From positions 1 to 64,000 of the forward strand of contig NZ_JAPYKH010000003.1 in assembly GCF_029623345.1 (NCBI RefSeq): 64,000 nt of DNA, read 5' to 3'. The DNA is from Sphingomonas phyllosphaerae. Its GTDB lineage: Bacteria > Pseudomonadota > Alphaproteobacteria > Sphingomonadales > Sphingomonadaceae. Under the pieces are notes generated by a model. It was not told the DNA's origin. It ran no database searches and was given only the letters and a program-made list of their open reading frames with translations. A program made the position numbers and the translations under genes. Shown one piece after another: positions 34,409 through 44,173 of this stretch (positions are counted from its first letter, which is position 1; each line of letters begins with the position of its first letter).

Positions 34409-34643
34409 GGAGCGGATCGCTTCATCGACAAGCCACAGCCATCACGCGGCAATCGCCGCGATGCCCCAAGCGATCTGGTTACACGCCCGGTCCTCCGTCT
34501 CGCTCACGCCGCTGCCTGCTCCGCCTGCCAACCTCCTATTTTAGACGATGACCCGGCTTGCCAGCTGACGCGCGCCTCTGTAGCGCGATCGACGGGCCAC
34601 GCGGTCCCAACGCCGCGCGTGCTCTCTGTGAGGAGAGTCAGAC

Positions 34644-35801
34644 ATGACTGATACGACCGCCGCCGACGCTACCCTTGCGCCCGCAAAGCCCGCCACCAGG
34701 CCGGCCCGCCCGCATTTCTCGTCCGGCCCCTGCGCCAAACCGCCCGGCTACAATCCCGCCAAGCTCGCCACCGACGTCCTCGGACGCTCGCACCGCTCGA
34801 AGCTCGGCAAGCAGCGGCTGCAATATTGCATCGACCTGATGCGCGAGCTGCTCAACCTGCCCGACACGCACCGGATCGGCATCGTCCCCGGCTCCGACAC
34901 GGGCGCCTATGAGATGGCGATGTGGACGATGCTGGGCGCGCGTCCGGTCACCGCGCTCGCCTGGGAGAGCTTCGGCGAGGGCTGGGTGACCGACGCGGTC
35001 AAGCAGCTCAAGATCGATCCCACCGTCATTCGCGCTGACTATGGCCAGTTGCCCGACCTCGCGCAGGTGGACTGGAGCAACGACGTGCTGTTCACCTGGA
35101 ACGGCACTACGAGCGGCGTGCGCGTGCCCGACGGCGACTGGATCCCCGCCGACCGCGAGGGGCTGAGCTTCGCCGACGCCACCAGCGGCGTGTTCGCGTA
35201 CGACCTGCCGTGGGACAAGATCGACGTCGCCACCTTCTCTTGGCAGAAGGTGCTGGGCAGCGAGGGCGCACATGGCGTGCTGATCCTGGGCCCGCGCGCG
35301 GTCGAGCGGCTGGAGAGCTACACCCCCGCTTGGCCGCTGCCCAAGGTCTTCCGCTTGGTCTCCAAGGGCAAGCTGACCGAAGGCGTGTTCAAGGGCGAGA
35401 CGATCAATACGCCGTCGATGCTGGCGGTGGAGGACGCGATCTGGTCGCTCGAATGGGCCAAGTCGCTTGGTGAAGGCGGGCTGATCGCGCGTTCCGACGC
35501 CAATGCCGCCGCGCTCGACCAGATCGTCGCCGAGCGCGACTGGCTCGGGCACCTCGCCGGTGACCCGGCCTCGCGGTCGAAGACCAGCGTCTGTCTCACG
35601 GTTGACGCCGACGAGGCGGTCATCAAGAAGATGGTGTCGCTGCTCGAGGCGGAGCACGCCGCCTATGACGTCGGCGGCTATCGCGACGCGCCCCCGGGGC
35701 TGCGCATCTGGTGCGGTGCTACCGTCGATACCGCCGATATCGTGGCGCTCGGCCCGTGGCTCGACTGGGCCTACGCCACCGCGACGAGCGCGGCAGCTTA
35801 A
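34644..35801 (+). CDS. serC: Phosphoserine aminotransferase
   Basis: 385 residues converting 3-phosphohydroxypyruvate to phosphoserine with glutamate and PLP, in serine biosynthesis. The PLP lysine is in 'FSWQKVLGSEGAHGVLIL'. The overall sequence is of the alphaproteobacterial/archaeal-type SerC: 'HFSSGPCAKPPGY', 'GRSHRSKLGKQRL' and 'GIVPGSDTGAYEMAMW'. The ATG at 34644 follows GAGGAGAG. It is followed by serA on the same strand across a palindromic repeat, so the two catalyse consecutive steps and are probably coregulated. Confidence 0.95.
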   Translation: MTDTTAADATLAPAKPATRPARPHFSSGPCAKPPGYNPAKLATDVLGRSHRSKLGKQRLQYCIDLMRELLNLPDTHRIGIVPGSDTGAYEMAMWTMLGARPVTALAWESFGEGWVTDAVKQLKIDPTVIRADYGQLPDLAQVDWSNDVLFTWNGTTSGVRVPDGDWIPADREGLSFADATSGVFAYDLPWDKIDVATFSWQKVLGSEGAHGVLILGPRAVERLESYTPAWPLPKVFRLVSKGKLTEGVFKGETINTPSMLAVEDAIWSLEWAKSLGEGGLIARSDANAAALDQIVAERDWLGHLAGDPASRSKTSVCLTVDADEAVIKKMVSLLEAEHAAYDVGGYRDAPPGLRIWCGATVDTADIVALGPWLDWAYATATSAAA

Positions 35802-35810
35802 CACACTCCT

Positions 35811-35905
35811 CGTCATCCCCGCGAAGGCGGGAATCCAGACACGCAGGTCGTCGCAGGAGCCGCATCGTCAGCGGCTCTGGATCTCCGCCTCCGCGGGGGA
35901 TGACG
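35811..35905. repeat. Extragenic palindrome, family C copy 2, between serC and serA
   Basis: CGTCATCCCCGCGAAGGCGG-GAATCCAGA at the left and TCTGGATCTCCGCC...GGGGGATGACG at the right form an imperfect hairpin of about 95 bases. It is related to the element at 32054. It lies inside the presumed serC-serA transcript and could affect relative expression or mRNA stability. Confidence 0.75.
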
Positions 35906-35927
35906 ACCGAAATCGAAAGGCACCTGA

Positions 35928-37505
35928 ATGCCCAAGGTACTCATTTCCGACAAGATGGACCCGCGCGCCGCCGAGATCTTCCGCGAGCGCGGCGTCGAGG
36001 TGGACGAGATCACCGGCAAGACGCCGGACGAGCTCAAGGCGATCATCGGCCAGTATGACGGCCTCGCCATCCGCTCCTCGACCAAGGTGACCAAGGACAT
36101 CCTCGAGCACGCCACCAACCTCAAGGTGGTCGGCCGCGCCGGCATTGGCGTCGACAACGTCGACATTCCCGCCGCCTCGGCCAAGGGCGTGGTGGTGATG
36201 AACACGCCGTTCGGCAACTCGATCACCACCGCCGAGCACGCGATCGCGCTGATGTTCGCGCTCGCGCGCCAACTGCCCGAGGCCGACGCCTCGACCCAGG
36301 CGGGCAAGTGGGAGAAGAACCGCTTCATGGGCGTCGAGGTCACCGGCAAGACGCTGGGGCTGATCGGCGCGGGCAATATCGGCTCGATCGTCGCCGACCG
36401 CGCGCTCGGGCTGAAGATGAAGGTGGTGGCGTTCGACCCGTTCCTCACCGAGGAGCGCGCGGTCGAGCTGGGCGTGACCAAGGTGACGCTCGACGAGCTG
36501 CTCGCGCGCGCCGACTTCATCACGCTGCACACGCCGCTGACCGACCAGACGCGCAACATCCTCTCGGCCGAGAACCTCGCCAAGACCAAGAAGGGCGTGC
36601 GCATCGTCAACTGCGCGCGCGGCGGGCTGGTCGACGAGGTCGCGCTCAAGCAAGGGCTCGACTCGGGCCATATCGCCGGCGCCGCGCTCGACGTGTTCGT
36701 GACCGAGCCCGCCAAGGACAGCCCGCTGTTCGGCACGCCCAACTTCGTCTCTACCCCGCACCTCGGCGCCTCGACGACGGAGGCGCAGGTCAACGTCGCC
36801 ATCCAGGTGGCCGAGCAGATGGCGGACTATCTCGTCTCGGGCGGCGTCACCAACGCGCTCAACGTGCCGAGCCTCTCGGCCGAGGAGGCGCCCAAGCTGC
36901 GCCCGTACATGGGGTTGGCGGAGAAGCTCGGCTCGCTCGTCGGCCAGCTCGCCACCGGCGCGATCGACCGCGTGTCGATCCACCGCGAGGGCGCCGCGGC
37001 GGACCTCAACCCCAAGCCGCTCACCAGCGCGGTGCTCACCGGCTTCCTGCGCCAGCAGACCGACACGGTGAACATGGTCAACGCGCCGGTGCTGGCGCGC
37101 GACCGCGGCATGGAGGTGCGCGAGATCCGCACCGAGCGCGAGGGCGATTACCACACGCTGCTGCGCGTCGCGGTGCGCACCGCCGACGGCGAGCGCTCGG
37201 TCGCGGGTACCTTGTTCGGTGACTCGGCGCCGCGGCTGGTCGAGCTGTTCGGGATCAAGGTCGAGGCCGATCTCACCGGCGCGATGCTGTACGTCGTCAA
37301 CGAGGACGCGCCGGGCTTCATCGGTCGCATCGGCACGCTGCTGGGCGAGGCGGGTGTCAACATCGGCACCTTCCACCTCGGCCGGCGCCAGGCGGGCGGC
37401 GAGGCGGTGCTGCTGCTCTCGGTCGACCAGCCGGTTGACGCCGAGCTGCTCGCGCGCATCAAGGCGCTGCCGGGCGTGAAGACCGCGATGGGGCTGGCGT
37501 TCTGA
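35928..37505 (+). CDS. serA: D-3-phosphoglycerate dehydrogenase
   Basis: 525 residues, the long form of SerA that oxidises 3-phosphoglycerate with NAD as the first step of serine synthesis. The NAD domain has LGLIGAGNIGSIVADRA; the catalytic His is in STPHLGASTTEAQ with Arg in NCARGGLVDE. An intervening allosteric substrate-binding domain (about 320-450) and a C-terminal ACT domain ('LTGAMLYVVNEDAPGFIGRIGTLLGEAGVNI') follow, so serine feedback is expected. The ATG is the first in frame after the serC-serA repeat. Confidence 0.97.
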   Translation: MPKVLISDKMDPRAAEIFRERGVEVDEITGKTPDELKAIIGQYDGLAIRSSTKVTKDILEHATNLKVVGRAGIGVDNVDIPAASAKGVVVMNTPFGNSITTAEHAIALMFALARQLPEADASTQAGKWEKNRFMGVEVTGKTLGLIGAGNIGSIVADRALGLKMKVVAFDPFLTEERAVELGVTKVTLDELLARADFITLHTPLTDQTRNILSAENLAKTKKGVRIVNCARGGLVDEVALKQGLDSGHIAGAALDVFVTEPAKDSPLFGTPNFVSTPHLGASTTEAQVNVAIQVAEQMADYLVSGGVTNALNVPSLSAEEAPKLRPYMGLAEKLGSLVGQLATGAIDRVSIHREGAAADLNPKPLTSAVLTGFLRQQTDTVNMVNAPVLARDRGMEVREIRTEREGDYHTLLRVAVRTADGERSVAGTLFGDSAPRLVELFGIKVEADLTGAMLYVVNEDAPGFIGRIGTLLGEAGVNIGTFHLGRRQAGGEAVLLLSVDQPVDAELLARIKALPGVKTAMGLAF

Positions 37506-37561
37506 GGAGGTGCCGCCGCTACGGGATAAGCGGCTGATCGAGCGGAGTGGAGACTTAGATC

Positions 37562-37582
37562 CTCCCTGGGGCTCAGGGAGGA
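37562..37582 (+). terminator. Possible terminator after serA
   Basis: Perfect eight-base stem (CCTCCCTG / CAGGGAGG), five-base loop, then AGTTAGCTT. It sits 57 bases past the serA stop in a convergent gap. The T content after the stem is weak. Confidence 0.4.
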
Positions 37583-37602
37583 GTTAGCTTAACACTTGGC
37601 AC

Positions 37603-37701
37603 TCCCTCCCCTTGAGGGAAGGGCCGGGGTGGGGCGCTTCCTTGAGCGTCTCGCGTGCGGTGACGCTCCACCCCCGACCGGTCCCCCGAAGAGGAGGGGA
37701 G
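37603..37701. repeat. Extragenic palindrome, family B copy 2
   Basis: CTCCCTCCCCTTGAGGGAAG and the complementary GAAGAGGAGGGGAG flank GGGGTGGGGCG / CGCTCCACCCCC. It lies between the convergent serA and hisD stops and matches the layout of 29301-29406. Confidence 0.65.
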
Positions 37702-37707
37702 AGCACC

Positions 37708-39003
37708 TCACCGGTTCGTGCGGATCCGCAGCGCCACCGACTGCGCGTGCGCCGGCAACCCCTCCGCGCGCGCCAGCGCGATCGTCGCCGGGCCCAGCTC
37801 GTTGAGCGCGCTCTCGTCGAGCTGGAGGAAGCTCGTGCGCTTCATGAAGTCGGTCACGCCCAGCCCGCTGGCGAAGCGCGCGCGCCGCCCCGTCGGCAGC
37901 ACGTGGTTCGGCCCCGCGACATAGTCGCCGATCGCCTCGGGCGTGTGCCGCCCGAGGAAGGCCGAGCCGGCGTGGCGCAGCCGGTCGAACAGCATCTGGG
38001 GGTCGTCGCACGCCAGCTCGACATGCTCGGGCGCGAGCCGGTCCACCAGCGGCATCGCCTTGGCCAGCGTGGGCACCACCACGATCGCGCCATTGTCCTC
38101 CCACGCGACGCGCGCCACCGCCTCGGTCGGCAGCGCGGTGAGCTGGCGGTCGACCGCCGCGGCGACGCGCTCGGCAAAGGAGGCGTCGTCGGTGAACAGG
38201 ATCGACTGCGTGGTGGTGTCGTGCTCGGCCTGGCTGAGCAGGTCGGCGGCGATCCACTCGGGGTCGTTGGCGCCGTCCGCCACCACCACGATCTCGCTCG
38301 GCCCCGCCACCATGTCGATACCGACCACGCCATAGACCTGGCGCTTGGCCTCGGCGACCCAGGCGTTGCCCGGCCCGGTGACGACGTCGACCCGCGCGAT
38401 CCGCTCGGTGCCGTAGGCGAGCGCGGCGATCGCCTGCGCGCCGCCGACGCGCCATACCTCGTCCGCGCCGGCGAGATGCGCGGCGGCGAGCACCAGCGGG
38501 TTGATCACGCCGTCGGGGGTCGGCGTCACCACCACCAGCCGCTCGACCCCGGCGACCTTGGCCGGAATCGCGTTCATCAGCAGCGTCGAGGGGTAAGCGG
38601 CGCGCCCGCCCGGCACGTACACGCCCGCGGCGTCGACCGCGCGCCAGCGCGCGCCGAGCCGCACGCCGGCGGCGTCGGTGAAGTCGGTATCAGTCGGCCG
38701 CTGCTTCTCGTGATAAGCGCGGATGCGCGCCGCGGCGAGCTCGAGCGCGACCCGCAACTCCGGCTCCACCGCGTCGAACGCCGCGGCGCAGGCGGCGCGG
38801 TCGACGCGCCAGCCGGTCTGGTCGAGATCGTGGCGGTCGAGTTTCTGCGTAAAGGCATGGAGCGCGGCGTCACCCTCGTCGCGCACGCTGCGCACGATCG
38901 TGGCAACATCGCGCGCGACGTCGGTCGCGGCCTCGCGGCGCGCGTCGACCAGCGCGTCGAAGCGGGTGGCGAAATCGCCGTCGCTTGTGTCGAGCCAGAT
39001 CAT
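37708..39003 (-). CDS. hisD: Histidinol dehydrogenase
   Basis: 431 residues catalysing the last two NAD-dependent steps of histidine synthesis. '[30 protein letters not shown]', '[15 protein letters not shown]', '[15 protein letters not shown]' and 'LAPEHVEL' are the family motifs for NAD, zinc and the catalytic Glu-His pair. The ATG at 39003 overlaps the hisG stop (ATGA). In-frame sequence upstream of it runs across hisG and is not coding. Confidence 0.96.
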   Translation of the reverse strand: MIWLDTSDGDFATRFDALVDARREAATDVARDVATIVRSVRDEGDAALHAFTQKLDRHDLDQTGWRVDRAACAAAFDAVEPELRVALELAAARIRAYHEKQRPTDTDFTDAAGVRLGARWRAVDAAGVYVPGGRAAYPSTLLMNAIPAKVAGVERLVVVTPTPDGVINPLVLAAAHLAGADEVWRVGGAQAIAALAYGTERIARVDVVTGPGNAWVAEAKRQVYGVVGIDMVAGPSEIVVVADGANDPEWIAADLLSQAEHDTTTQSILFTDDASFAERVAAAVDRQLTALPTEAVARVAWEDNGAIVVVPTLAKAMPLVDRLAPEHVELACDDPQMLFDRLRHAGSAFLGRHTPEAIGDYVAGPNHVLPTGRRARFASGLGVTDFMKRTSFLQLDESALNELGPATIALARAEGLPAHAQSVALRIRTNR

Positions 39004-39677
39004 GCCGCCTTCTTCCCCACCGCTGCGCGGAACGCCTCCACCAGCGGGAAGACGTGCGCGCGCGTTTTCATCGCGGCGCGATTGACCACCAGCCGCGCCG
39101 ACACCGCCATGATCGGCTCGACCTCGACCAGCCCGTTCTCCTGGAGCGTCCGCCCCGAGGAGACGAGGTCGACGATGCGCGCGGCGAGCCCGAGCGTCGG
39201 CGCCAGCTCCATGGCGCCGTTGAGCTTGATACACTCGGCCTGTACGCCCCGGCGCGCGAAATGCTGCGCGGTGACGTGGGGGTATTTGGTCGCGACGCGG
39301 ACGTGGCTCCAGCCGCGCGGGTCGTCGCGCGCGGCCAGCTCGGCGGGTTCGGCGACCGACAGGCGGCAATGGCCGATGTCGAGGTCGACCGGCGCGTACA
39401 GCTCGGGATAGTCGAACTCGGCGAGCACGTCCGAGCCGACGATGCCGAGCTGCGCGGCGCCGTGCGCGACGAAGGTGGCGACGTCGAACGCGCGGACGCG
39501 GATCAGCTCTATACTGGGATCGGCGGTGCGGAAGCGCAGCGCGCGGCTGCTATCGTCGCCGAAGGCGGGTTCGGGCACGATCCCCGCGGCGGCGAGCAGC
39601 GGCAGCGCCTCGCCGAGGATGCGGCCCTTGGGCACCGCGATGACGATCGGGTCGGAAGAGACGGACGGCTCGGACAT
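39000..39677 (-). CDS. hisG: ATP phosphoribosyltransferase, short form
   Basis: 225 residues, first enzyme of histidine biosynthesis. '[21 protein letters not shown]', '[13 protein letters not shown]', '[14 protein letters not shown]' and the PRPP loop '[18 protein letters not shown]' are typical. It lacks the C-terminal regulatory domain of long HisG, so it should need HisZ as a partner; hisZ is not in this window. It is operonic with hisD through an ATGA overlap, and no other his genes follow. Confidence 0.95.
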   Translation of the reverse strand: MSEPSVSSDPIVIAVPKGRILGEALPLLAAAGIVPEPAFGDDSSRALRFRTADPSIELIRVRAFDVATFVAHGAAQLGIVGSDVLAEFDYPELYAPVDLDIGHCRLSVAEPAELAARDDPRGWSHVRVATKYPHVTAQHFARRGVQAECIKLNGAMELAPTLGLAARIVDLVSSGRTLQENGLVEVEPIMAVSARLVVNRAAMKTRAHVFPLVEAFRAAVGKKAA

Positions 39678-39736
39678 GACGGGGCTTTACGGCGGCACCC
39701 GAGCGGGAGCAACGGGCAGGGCAGGAGGAAGCGACC

Positions 39737-40837
39737 ATGAACGAAGCGGCGGTGCGCGAGGCGTTCCGGATCCAGGCTTTCTACTGCGCCCGCATGGACG
39801 CGCCGATCTACGCGCGCCTGTGCGAGCTACTGGCCGAACGGCTTGAGCGCGACGGCGAAGTGGCGCGGCGCGTGCTCGACTGGTCCGGCGAGCCCACGCG
39901 TGACGCGCTGCCGCTCCGGCTGATCGGCGGGCTGCACGCGCTGGTGCTGGACCGCACCGACGACGCGCTGGCGGCGGTCTTCGCGGGCGCGGTGACCGAG
40001 CCGGACGCGGTCGCCGCGGTGCTCGCCGCGACGCTGGAGCGCCACGCCGCGCGGCTGCTGCCATATCTCGACGGACCGCCGCAGACCAACGAGCCCGGGC
40101 GCGCGGCGGCGCTGATGGTCGGGCTGATCGCGGTGGCGCGACATCTCGGATCGCGGCTGGAGACGCTGGAGATCGGCGCGAGCGCTGGCCTCAACCTGCT
40201 GATCGACCGCTACCGTTTCGATCTCGGCGGGACGGTGATCGGCCCTGCGGACGCGCCGCTGACGCTTCGTCCCGAGTGGCGCGGCGACCCGCCCGCGCCA
40301 GTGCCGCTCGACATCATCGCGACGCGCGGCTGCGATGTCGCCCCGCTCGACGTGCGCGACCCGGCGCAGGCGCGGCGGCTCGAATCCTATGTGTGGCCCG
40401 AGGCGCCCGAGCGGCTCGAGCGGCTGCGCGCGGCGGTGGCGATGGTGCGCGAGCATGGCGTCGCGCTCGACCGCGCCGATGCCGCCGCCTGGCTCGAGGC
40501 GCGACTGGCCGAGCCGCAGGCGGCGGGCGTGACTCGCGTGCTGCTCCACTCGGTGGTGTGGCAGTATCTGCCGGTCGACAGCGCCGACCGGATCCGAGCG
40601 GCAATGACCGCGGCGGGGGCACGCGCGACGCGCGAGCGCCCGCTCGCCTGGGTGATGATGGAGCCGGACCGTGCGAGCGCGCGCCAGCTGGTGCGCGTGC
40701 GCGCCTGGCCCGAGGACCGTGGGTGGGAAACGGTGGCGAGCGCACACGCCCATGCGGCATGGATCGCGCCGGGCGCGCCGGCGGAGGAAGGGCCGGGGAT
40801 CACGCTGCCCGACGCGGCGGTGAGCGAGCCGGGGTAA
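39737..40837 (+). CDS. DUF2332 family protein
   Basis: 366 residues. 'AFRIQAFYCARMDAPIYARLCELLAERLE' at the start, 'LETLEIGASAGLNLLIDRYRFDLG' in the middle and 'LLHSVVWQYLPVDSADRIRAAM' near the end identify DUF2332. The LEIGASAGLN stretch resembles a SAM-binding loop of methyltransferases, but no activity is established for the family. It is divergent from hisG and has its own GGAGG-like ribosome-binding site. Confidence 0.87.
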   Translation: MNEAAVREAFRIQAFYCARMDAPIYARLCELLAERLERDGEVARRVLDWSGEPTRDALPLRLIGGLHALVLDRTDDALAAVFAGAVTEPDAVAAVLAATLERHAARLLPYLDGPPQTNEPGRAAALMVGLIAVARHLGSRLETLEIGASAGLNLLIDRYRFDLGGTVIGPADAPLTLRPEWRGDPPAPVPLDIIATRGCDVAPLDVRDPAQARRLESYVWPEAPERLERLRAAVAMVREHGVALDRADAAAWLEARLAEPQAAGVTRVLLHSVVWQYLPVDSADRIRAAMTAAGARATRERPLAWVMMEPDRASARQLVRVRAWPEDRGWETVASAHAHAAWIAPGAPAEEGPGITLPDAAVSEPG

Positions 40838-40907
40838 AAAAACTCTGATGTAGCGCACAGGTTATCGTCGCTGCCTGAGTCGTGGATCCGTGGCGCAACC
40901 CGCCGTT

Positions 40908-41055
40908 GTCATCCCGGTCGTGAGGCAGGATCCATACGCCCGGTCGTGCAACGTTCATTGTCGCGGAAGCGGCTCGCCCACCCGTCATCTCGGGCCCGAC
41001 CCGGACTCCATGGTGCCGCGCGGGCCGCGGGCGTTGCTCCCGCGGAGCGATGACG
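40908..41055. repeat. Intergenic structured repeat, GTCATC...GATGAC type
   Basis: The 304-base gap 40838-41141 contains no gene. GTCATCCCGGTCGTGAGGCAGGATCC starts at 40908 in part, a second GTCATCTCGG begins at 40984, and GATGACG closes the stretch near 41055. It resembles the elements at 1948 and 8016 and looks like a composite or decayed copy. Confidence 0.4.
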
Positions 41056-41141
41056 TTGGGTGTTGGCGCGACGGTGCTGTTCCGACGGTCTCGGTGCGGT
41101 GATAGCGCGGTGATGGTCACCGGATCCCGTCGACGCGCACT

Positions 41142-42185
41142 CTACCGCAGCCGTCGCACATCGATCGCGACGTGGCGGATGCGCTCGCGGTTCCAGGTGT
41201 AGGTCACGTGCACTCGCCCGTCGCGCGCCTGGATCACCGCTGGATAGGCGTAGCCGTCCGGCCGCGGTTCGCTCTCCAGCGTCAGCACCTTGCGCCAGCG
41301 CACCCCATCGTCGGACAGCGCCACCGCGAGCGGCCAGCGCGGGCCGATATCGCTGCCGGGACGGTTGCTGCTGTCGTTGTAGACCAGCAGCTGGCGCCCG
41401 TCGGCCAGCGTCACCGCGTCGGTGCCGGCATTGGGGTTGGGCAGCGCGAGTGCGGTCAGCGGCGACCAATGTCGCCCCGCGTCGCGGGACCAGCTTGCTG
41501 CCAGCACGCTCTGCCGCGTCCGCGCCACTGCCAGCAGTCGCCCGTCACGCAGCGTCAGCAGGCTTGGCTGGATCGCCTCGAGCCCACGTGGCGAGGCGAT
41601 CGCAGGCAGCGCGCGCCATGTACGCCCGCGGTCGGTGGAGCGCTCGACCAGCGCGTACCAGCGGTTGTGCGCGGCACTACCGACCTCGCGGCTCGACGGC
41701 GCCAGCCACGCGCCGTCGGGCGCGACGATCGGCTTGTTCTTGATCGGGCCGAGCACGCGGGCGGGCAGACGGCGGGGCACGCCCCAATGACGGCCGCCGT
41801 CGCGCGAATCGCTCACCATGCCCCACCAGTCGCGCGGGTTCGGCCCGACCTTGTAGTAGAGCTGGAGCGGCGCGCCCGCCGGCTGAAACAATACGGGATT
41901 CCACGTTGGCTGCCCGTCGCCAGCGGCGACCGCGCGCGGCTTCTCCCAGCCGGCGGCGGTGCGGCGCGCGAACCAGATGCGAACGTCCGCGCGACCCTCG
42001 CCGCTGCCGCCGAACCACGCCGCGGCGAGTGCGCCGTCGGCGAGCTGGACGATCGTCGAGGCGTGCGCCTGTGGATAGGGCGGGGCGGGGTCGATGAATT
42101 CGCTGGCGACGATGACGGAGGGTGCGGTCGCGGCGAGCGTGGGGGCGGCCGCGAACGCGAGCGCCAGCGCGCGGGGGAGGGTCAT
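41142..42185 (-). CDS. Exported sialidase-like protein (BNR/Asp-box)
   Basis: 347 residues with a signal peptide (MTLPRALALAFAAAPTLAATA). Four Asp-box repeats are visible: SRDGGRHW, STDRGRTW, SRDAGRHW and SDDGVRW, which define a six-bladed beta-propeller. 'HASTIVQLADGALAAAWFGGSGEGRADV' and 'IKNKPIVAPDGAWLAPSS' match the exo-alpha-sialidase-like group common in Bacteroidetes and sphingomonads. True sialidase activity is uncertain; release of a related terminal sugar is equally possible. An extension to an ATG at 42260 would precede the signal peptide and is rejected. Confidence 0.85.
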   Translation of the reverse strand: MTLPRALALAFAAAPTLAATAPSVIVASEFIDPAPPYPQAHASTIVQLADGALAAAWFGGSGEGRADVRIWFARRTAAGWEKPRAVAAGDGQPTWNPVLFQPAGAPLQLYYKVGPNPRDWWGMVSDSRDGGRHWGVPRRLPARVLGPIKNKPIVAPDGAWLAPSSREVGSAAHNRWYALVERSTDRGRTWRALPAIASPRGLEAIQPSLLTLRDGRLLAVARTRQSVLAASWSRDAGRHWSPLTALALPNPNAGTDAVTLADGRQLLVYNDSSNRPGSDIGPRWPLAVALSDDGVRWRKVLTLESEPRPDGYAYPAVIQARDGRVHVTYTWNRERIRHVAIDVRRLR

Positions 42186-42262
42186 GGTGGCGCCTCGATG
42201 GTGGAGGCGCCGGCTGTAGGCGACGAGGGAGGGCGCGTCATGAGGAACGTGCACGTCCACTG

Positions 42263-42355
42263 CTGTTCCCCGGCGCAGGCCGGGGCCCAGTCGGGAACGT
42301 CAGTGGATCTTACGAGCGCCGTCCCAACTGAGCCCCGGCCTGCGCCGGGGAACAG
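42263..42355. repeat. Perfect 24-base inverted repeat
   Basis: The 24 bases at 42263-42286 (starting CTGTTCCCCGGCGCAGG) are exactly complementary to 42332-42355 (ending CCTGCGCCGGGGAACAG). The arms continue imperfectly (CCAGTCGGGA / TCCCAACTGA). The spacer is 45 bases. It lies between the sialidase start and the helicase stop, both on the minus strand, and could end the helicase transcript. Confidence 0.8.
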
Positions 42356-42391
42356 CTTAGGCGAGGCGCGACAATGGCCTCACCGCCCCGC

Positions 42392-44068
42392 TTACCGCCG
42401 CCGCGGCCCGCGCGCCGTCGGCGCGCCGCCACCCGGCCGGCGCTGCGGCACGCGCGCGGCGCGCGGCGGCGCAGCGCCCTCCATCTGCTCGATACGGACG
42501 CCGTTCTCGTCCTCGCCGTCGCTGTTGGCCGAAGCGCGGACCGCCGCGGCGAACCGACCAGCGAGCGCGCTCGGCACCTGGAACTGCGTCTCCATCGGCC
42601 CGATCCGAATCGCGCCGATCTCGCTCTTGGTGACGTGACCGCGACGACACAGCAGCGGCAGCACCCAGCGCGGATCGGCGTTCTGGCGCCGGCCGATGTT
42701 CATGCGGAACCACACGACGTCGTCGAAGCCGTCGCGATGCCCCTTCTGCGCGTTCTCGCTCGGCGCCTGGCCGGTCAGCTCCTCGGGTGCGGGCAGCGCG
42801 GCACGCTGCGCCGCCACCAGCGCGGCGGCGATGTCCTCGGGCGAGCGCTGCGCCAGCAGCTCGGCGGCGAGCGCACGATCGTCGTCGTCGACCTCGACCG
42901 GCGCGAGCAAGGTCTCGAGCAGGCGCTCGCGGTCCTTGGCACGGATCTCCTCGGCGCTGGGCACCTCGCCCCATTCGGTCGCGATGCGCGCGCCGCGCAG
43001 CATCATCTCGACGCGGCGCCGCCGCGGATAGGGCACGATCAGCACCGCGGTGCCCTTCTTGCCCGCACGCCCGGTGCGGCCCGAGCGGTGCTGGAGCACC
43101 TCGGCGTCGCGCGGCATCTCGACGTGGATGACGAGGCTGAGCGTCGGCAGGTCGATGCCGCGCGCCGCCACGTCGGTCGCCACGCAGACGCGTGCGCGGC
43201 GGTCGCGCAGCGCCTGGAGCGCCTGGTTGCGCTCGTTCTGCGAATGCTCGCCCGACAGCGCCACCGCGGCGAAGCCGCGCTCGACCAGCCCGGCGTGGAG
43301 GTGGCGGACATTGTCGCGCGTCGCGCAGAACAGCATCGCGGTCTCCGCCTCGTAGAAGCGCAGCAGGTTGATCACCGCATGCTCGATGTCCGCGGGCGAG
43401 ACGGTGACCGCACGATAGGCGATATCGCCGTGGCCGCGCTGCTCGCTGACGGTGGAGATGCGCAGCGCGTCACGCTGATAGGTCTTGGCGAGCTGGACGA
43501 TCGGGCGCGGCAGCGTCGCGGAGAAGAGCAGGGTGCGGCGTTCGGGCGGGGTCTGGTCGAGCAGCGCTTCGAGGTCGTCGCGAAAGCCCATGTCGAGCAT
43601 CTCGTCGGCCTCGTCGAGGATCGCGACGCGAAGCTGGCCGAGCTTGAGCGCACCGCGCTCGGCGTGATCGCGCAACCGGCCCGGCGTGCCGACGACGATG
43701 TGCGCGCCATGGTTGAGCGCGCGCCGCTCGCGGCTGGCGTCCATGCCGCCGACGCAGGTGGCGATCCGCGCATCGGCGTAGAGCCACGCCAGCTCCTTGG
43801 CGACCTGAAGCGCGAGTTCACGCGTCGGTGCGATCGCCAGTGCCATCGGCGCTGCGGCCGGGGGCAGCGCACCGTCCTCGCTCAGCAACTGCTCGGCCAT
43901 CGCGAGGCCGAAGGCGACGGTCTTGCCCGAGCCGGTCTGTGCGGAAACGAGGAGGTCGCGGCCGTGCGCGGCATCGGCCGTCACCTCGGACTGGACGGGA
44001 GTGAGCGCGGTATAGCCACGCGCGGCGAGCGCGCTGCCCAGCGCGGCAGGAAGATTCGGAAAGTCCAT
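42392..44068 (-). CDS. DEAD-box RNA helicase with DbpA-type RNA-binding domain
   Basis: 558 residues. The Q motif region (GYTALTPVQ), Walker A (AQTGSGKT, 43-50), DEAD box (ILDEADEML), SAT (LFSATLP) and the helicase C motif HRSGRTGRAGKKG are all present. Near the C-terminus 'VVWFRMNIGRRQNADPRWVLPLLCRRGHVTKSEIGAIRI' is the DbpA/CsdA RNA-binding domain, and the tail is Arg/Gly/Pro-rich. This suggests a DeaD/CsdA- or DbpA-like role in ribosome assembly or mRNA unwinding. The ATG at 44068 is preferred over 44083. Confidence 0.93.
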   Translation of the reverse strand: MDFPNLPAALGSALAARGYTALTPVQSEVTADAAHGRDLLVSAQTGSGKTVAFGLAMAEQLLSEDGALPPAAAPMALAIAPTRELALQVAKELAWLYADARIATCVGGMDASRERRALNHGAHIVVGTPGRLRDHAERGALKLGQLRVAILDEADEMLDMGFRDDLEALLDQTPPERRTLLFSATLPRPIVQLAKTYQRDALRISTVSEQRGHGDIAYRAVTVSPADIEHAVINLLRFYEAETAMLFCATRDNVRHLHAGLVERGFAAVALSGEHSQNERNQALQALRDRRARVCVATDVAARGIDLPTLSLVIHVEMPRDAEVLQHRSGRTGRAGKKGTAVLIVPYPRRRRVEMMLRGARIATEWGEVPSAEEIRAKDRERLLETLLAPVEVDDDDRALAAELLAQRSPEDIAAALVAAQRAALPAPEELTGQAPSENAQKGHRDGFDDVVWFRMNIGRRQNADPRWVLPLLCRRGHVTKSEIGAIRIGPMETQFQVPSALAGRFAAAVRASANSDGEDENGVRIEQMEGAAPPRAARVPQRRPGGGAPTARGPRRR

Positions 44069-44173
44069 GAGGACAGCGCACATGGGCGCGATGGCGGAAA
44101 ATTGCCAGTGGGAACGGTGCCGCAGCCGGGACGTTCGGCGCTTTTCTCCCTATCACGGCAGGATAGACGCGAC

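Noticed and set aside
34409..34643. Possible serine-pathway RNA element in the serC leader
   Set aside because: I could not match any known serC or amino-acid riboswitch core and saw no convincing conserved stem set, so no feature is claimed.
35868..37376. 502-codon minus-strand open frame opposite serA
   Set aside because: Fully antisense to a convincing serA with NAD and ACT domains; no motif in the antisense product.
42374..44173. Long plus-strand open frame across the helicase gene, continuous with the SDR at 44174
   Set aside because: The first 600 codons are antisense to a clear DEAD-box helicase and have the Arg/His-rich composition of a GC-driven shadow. Only the SDR part has homology.
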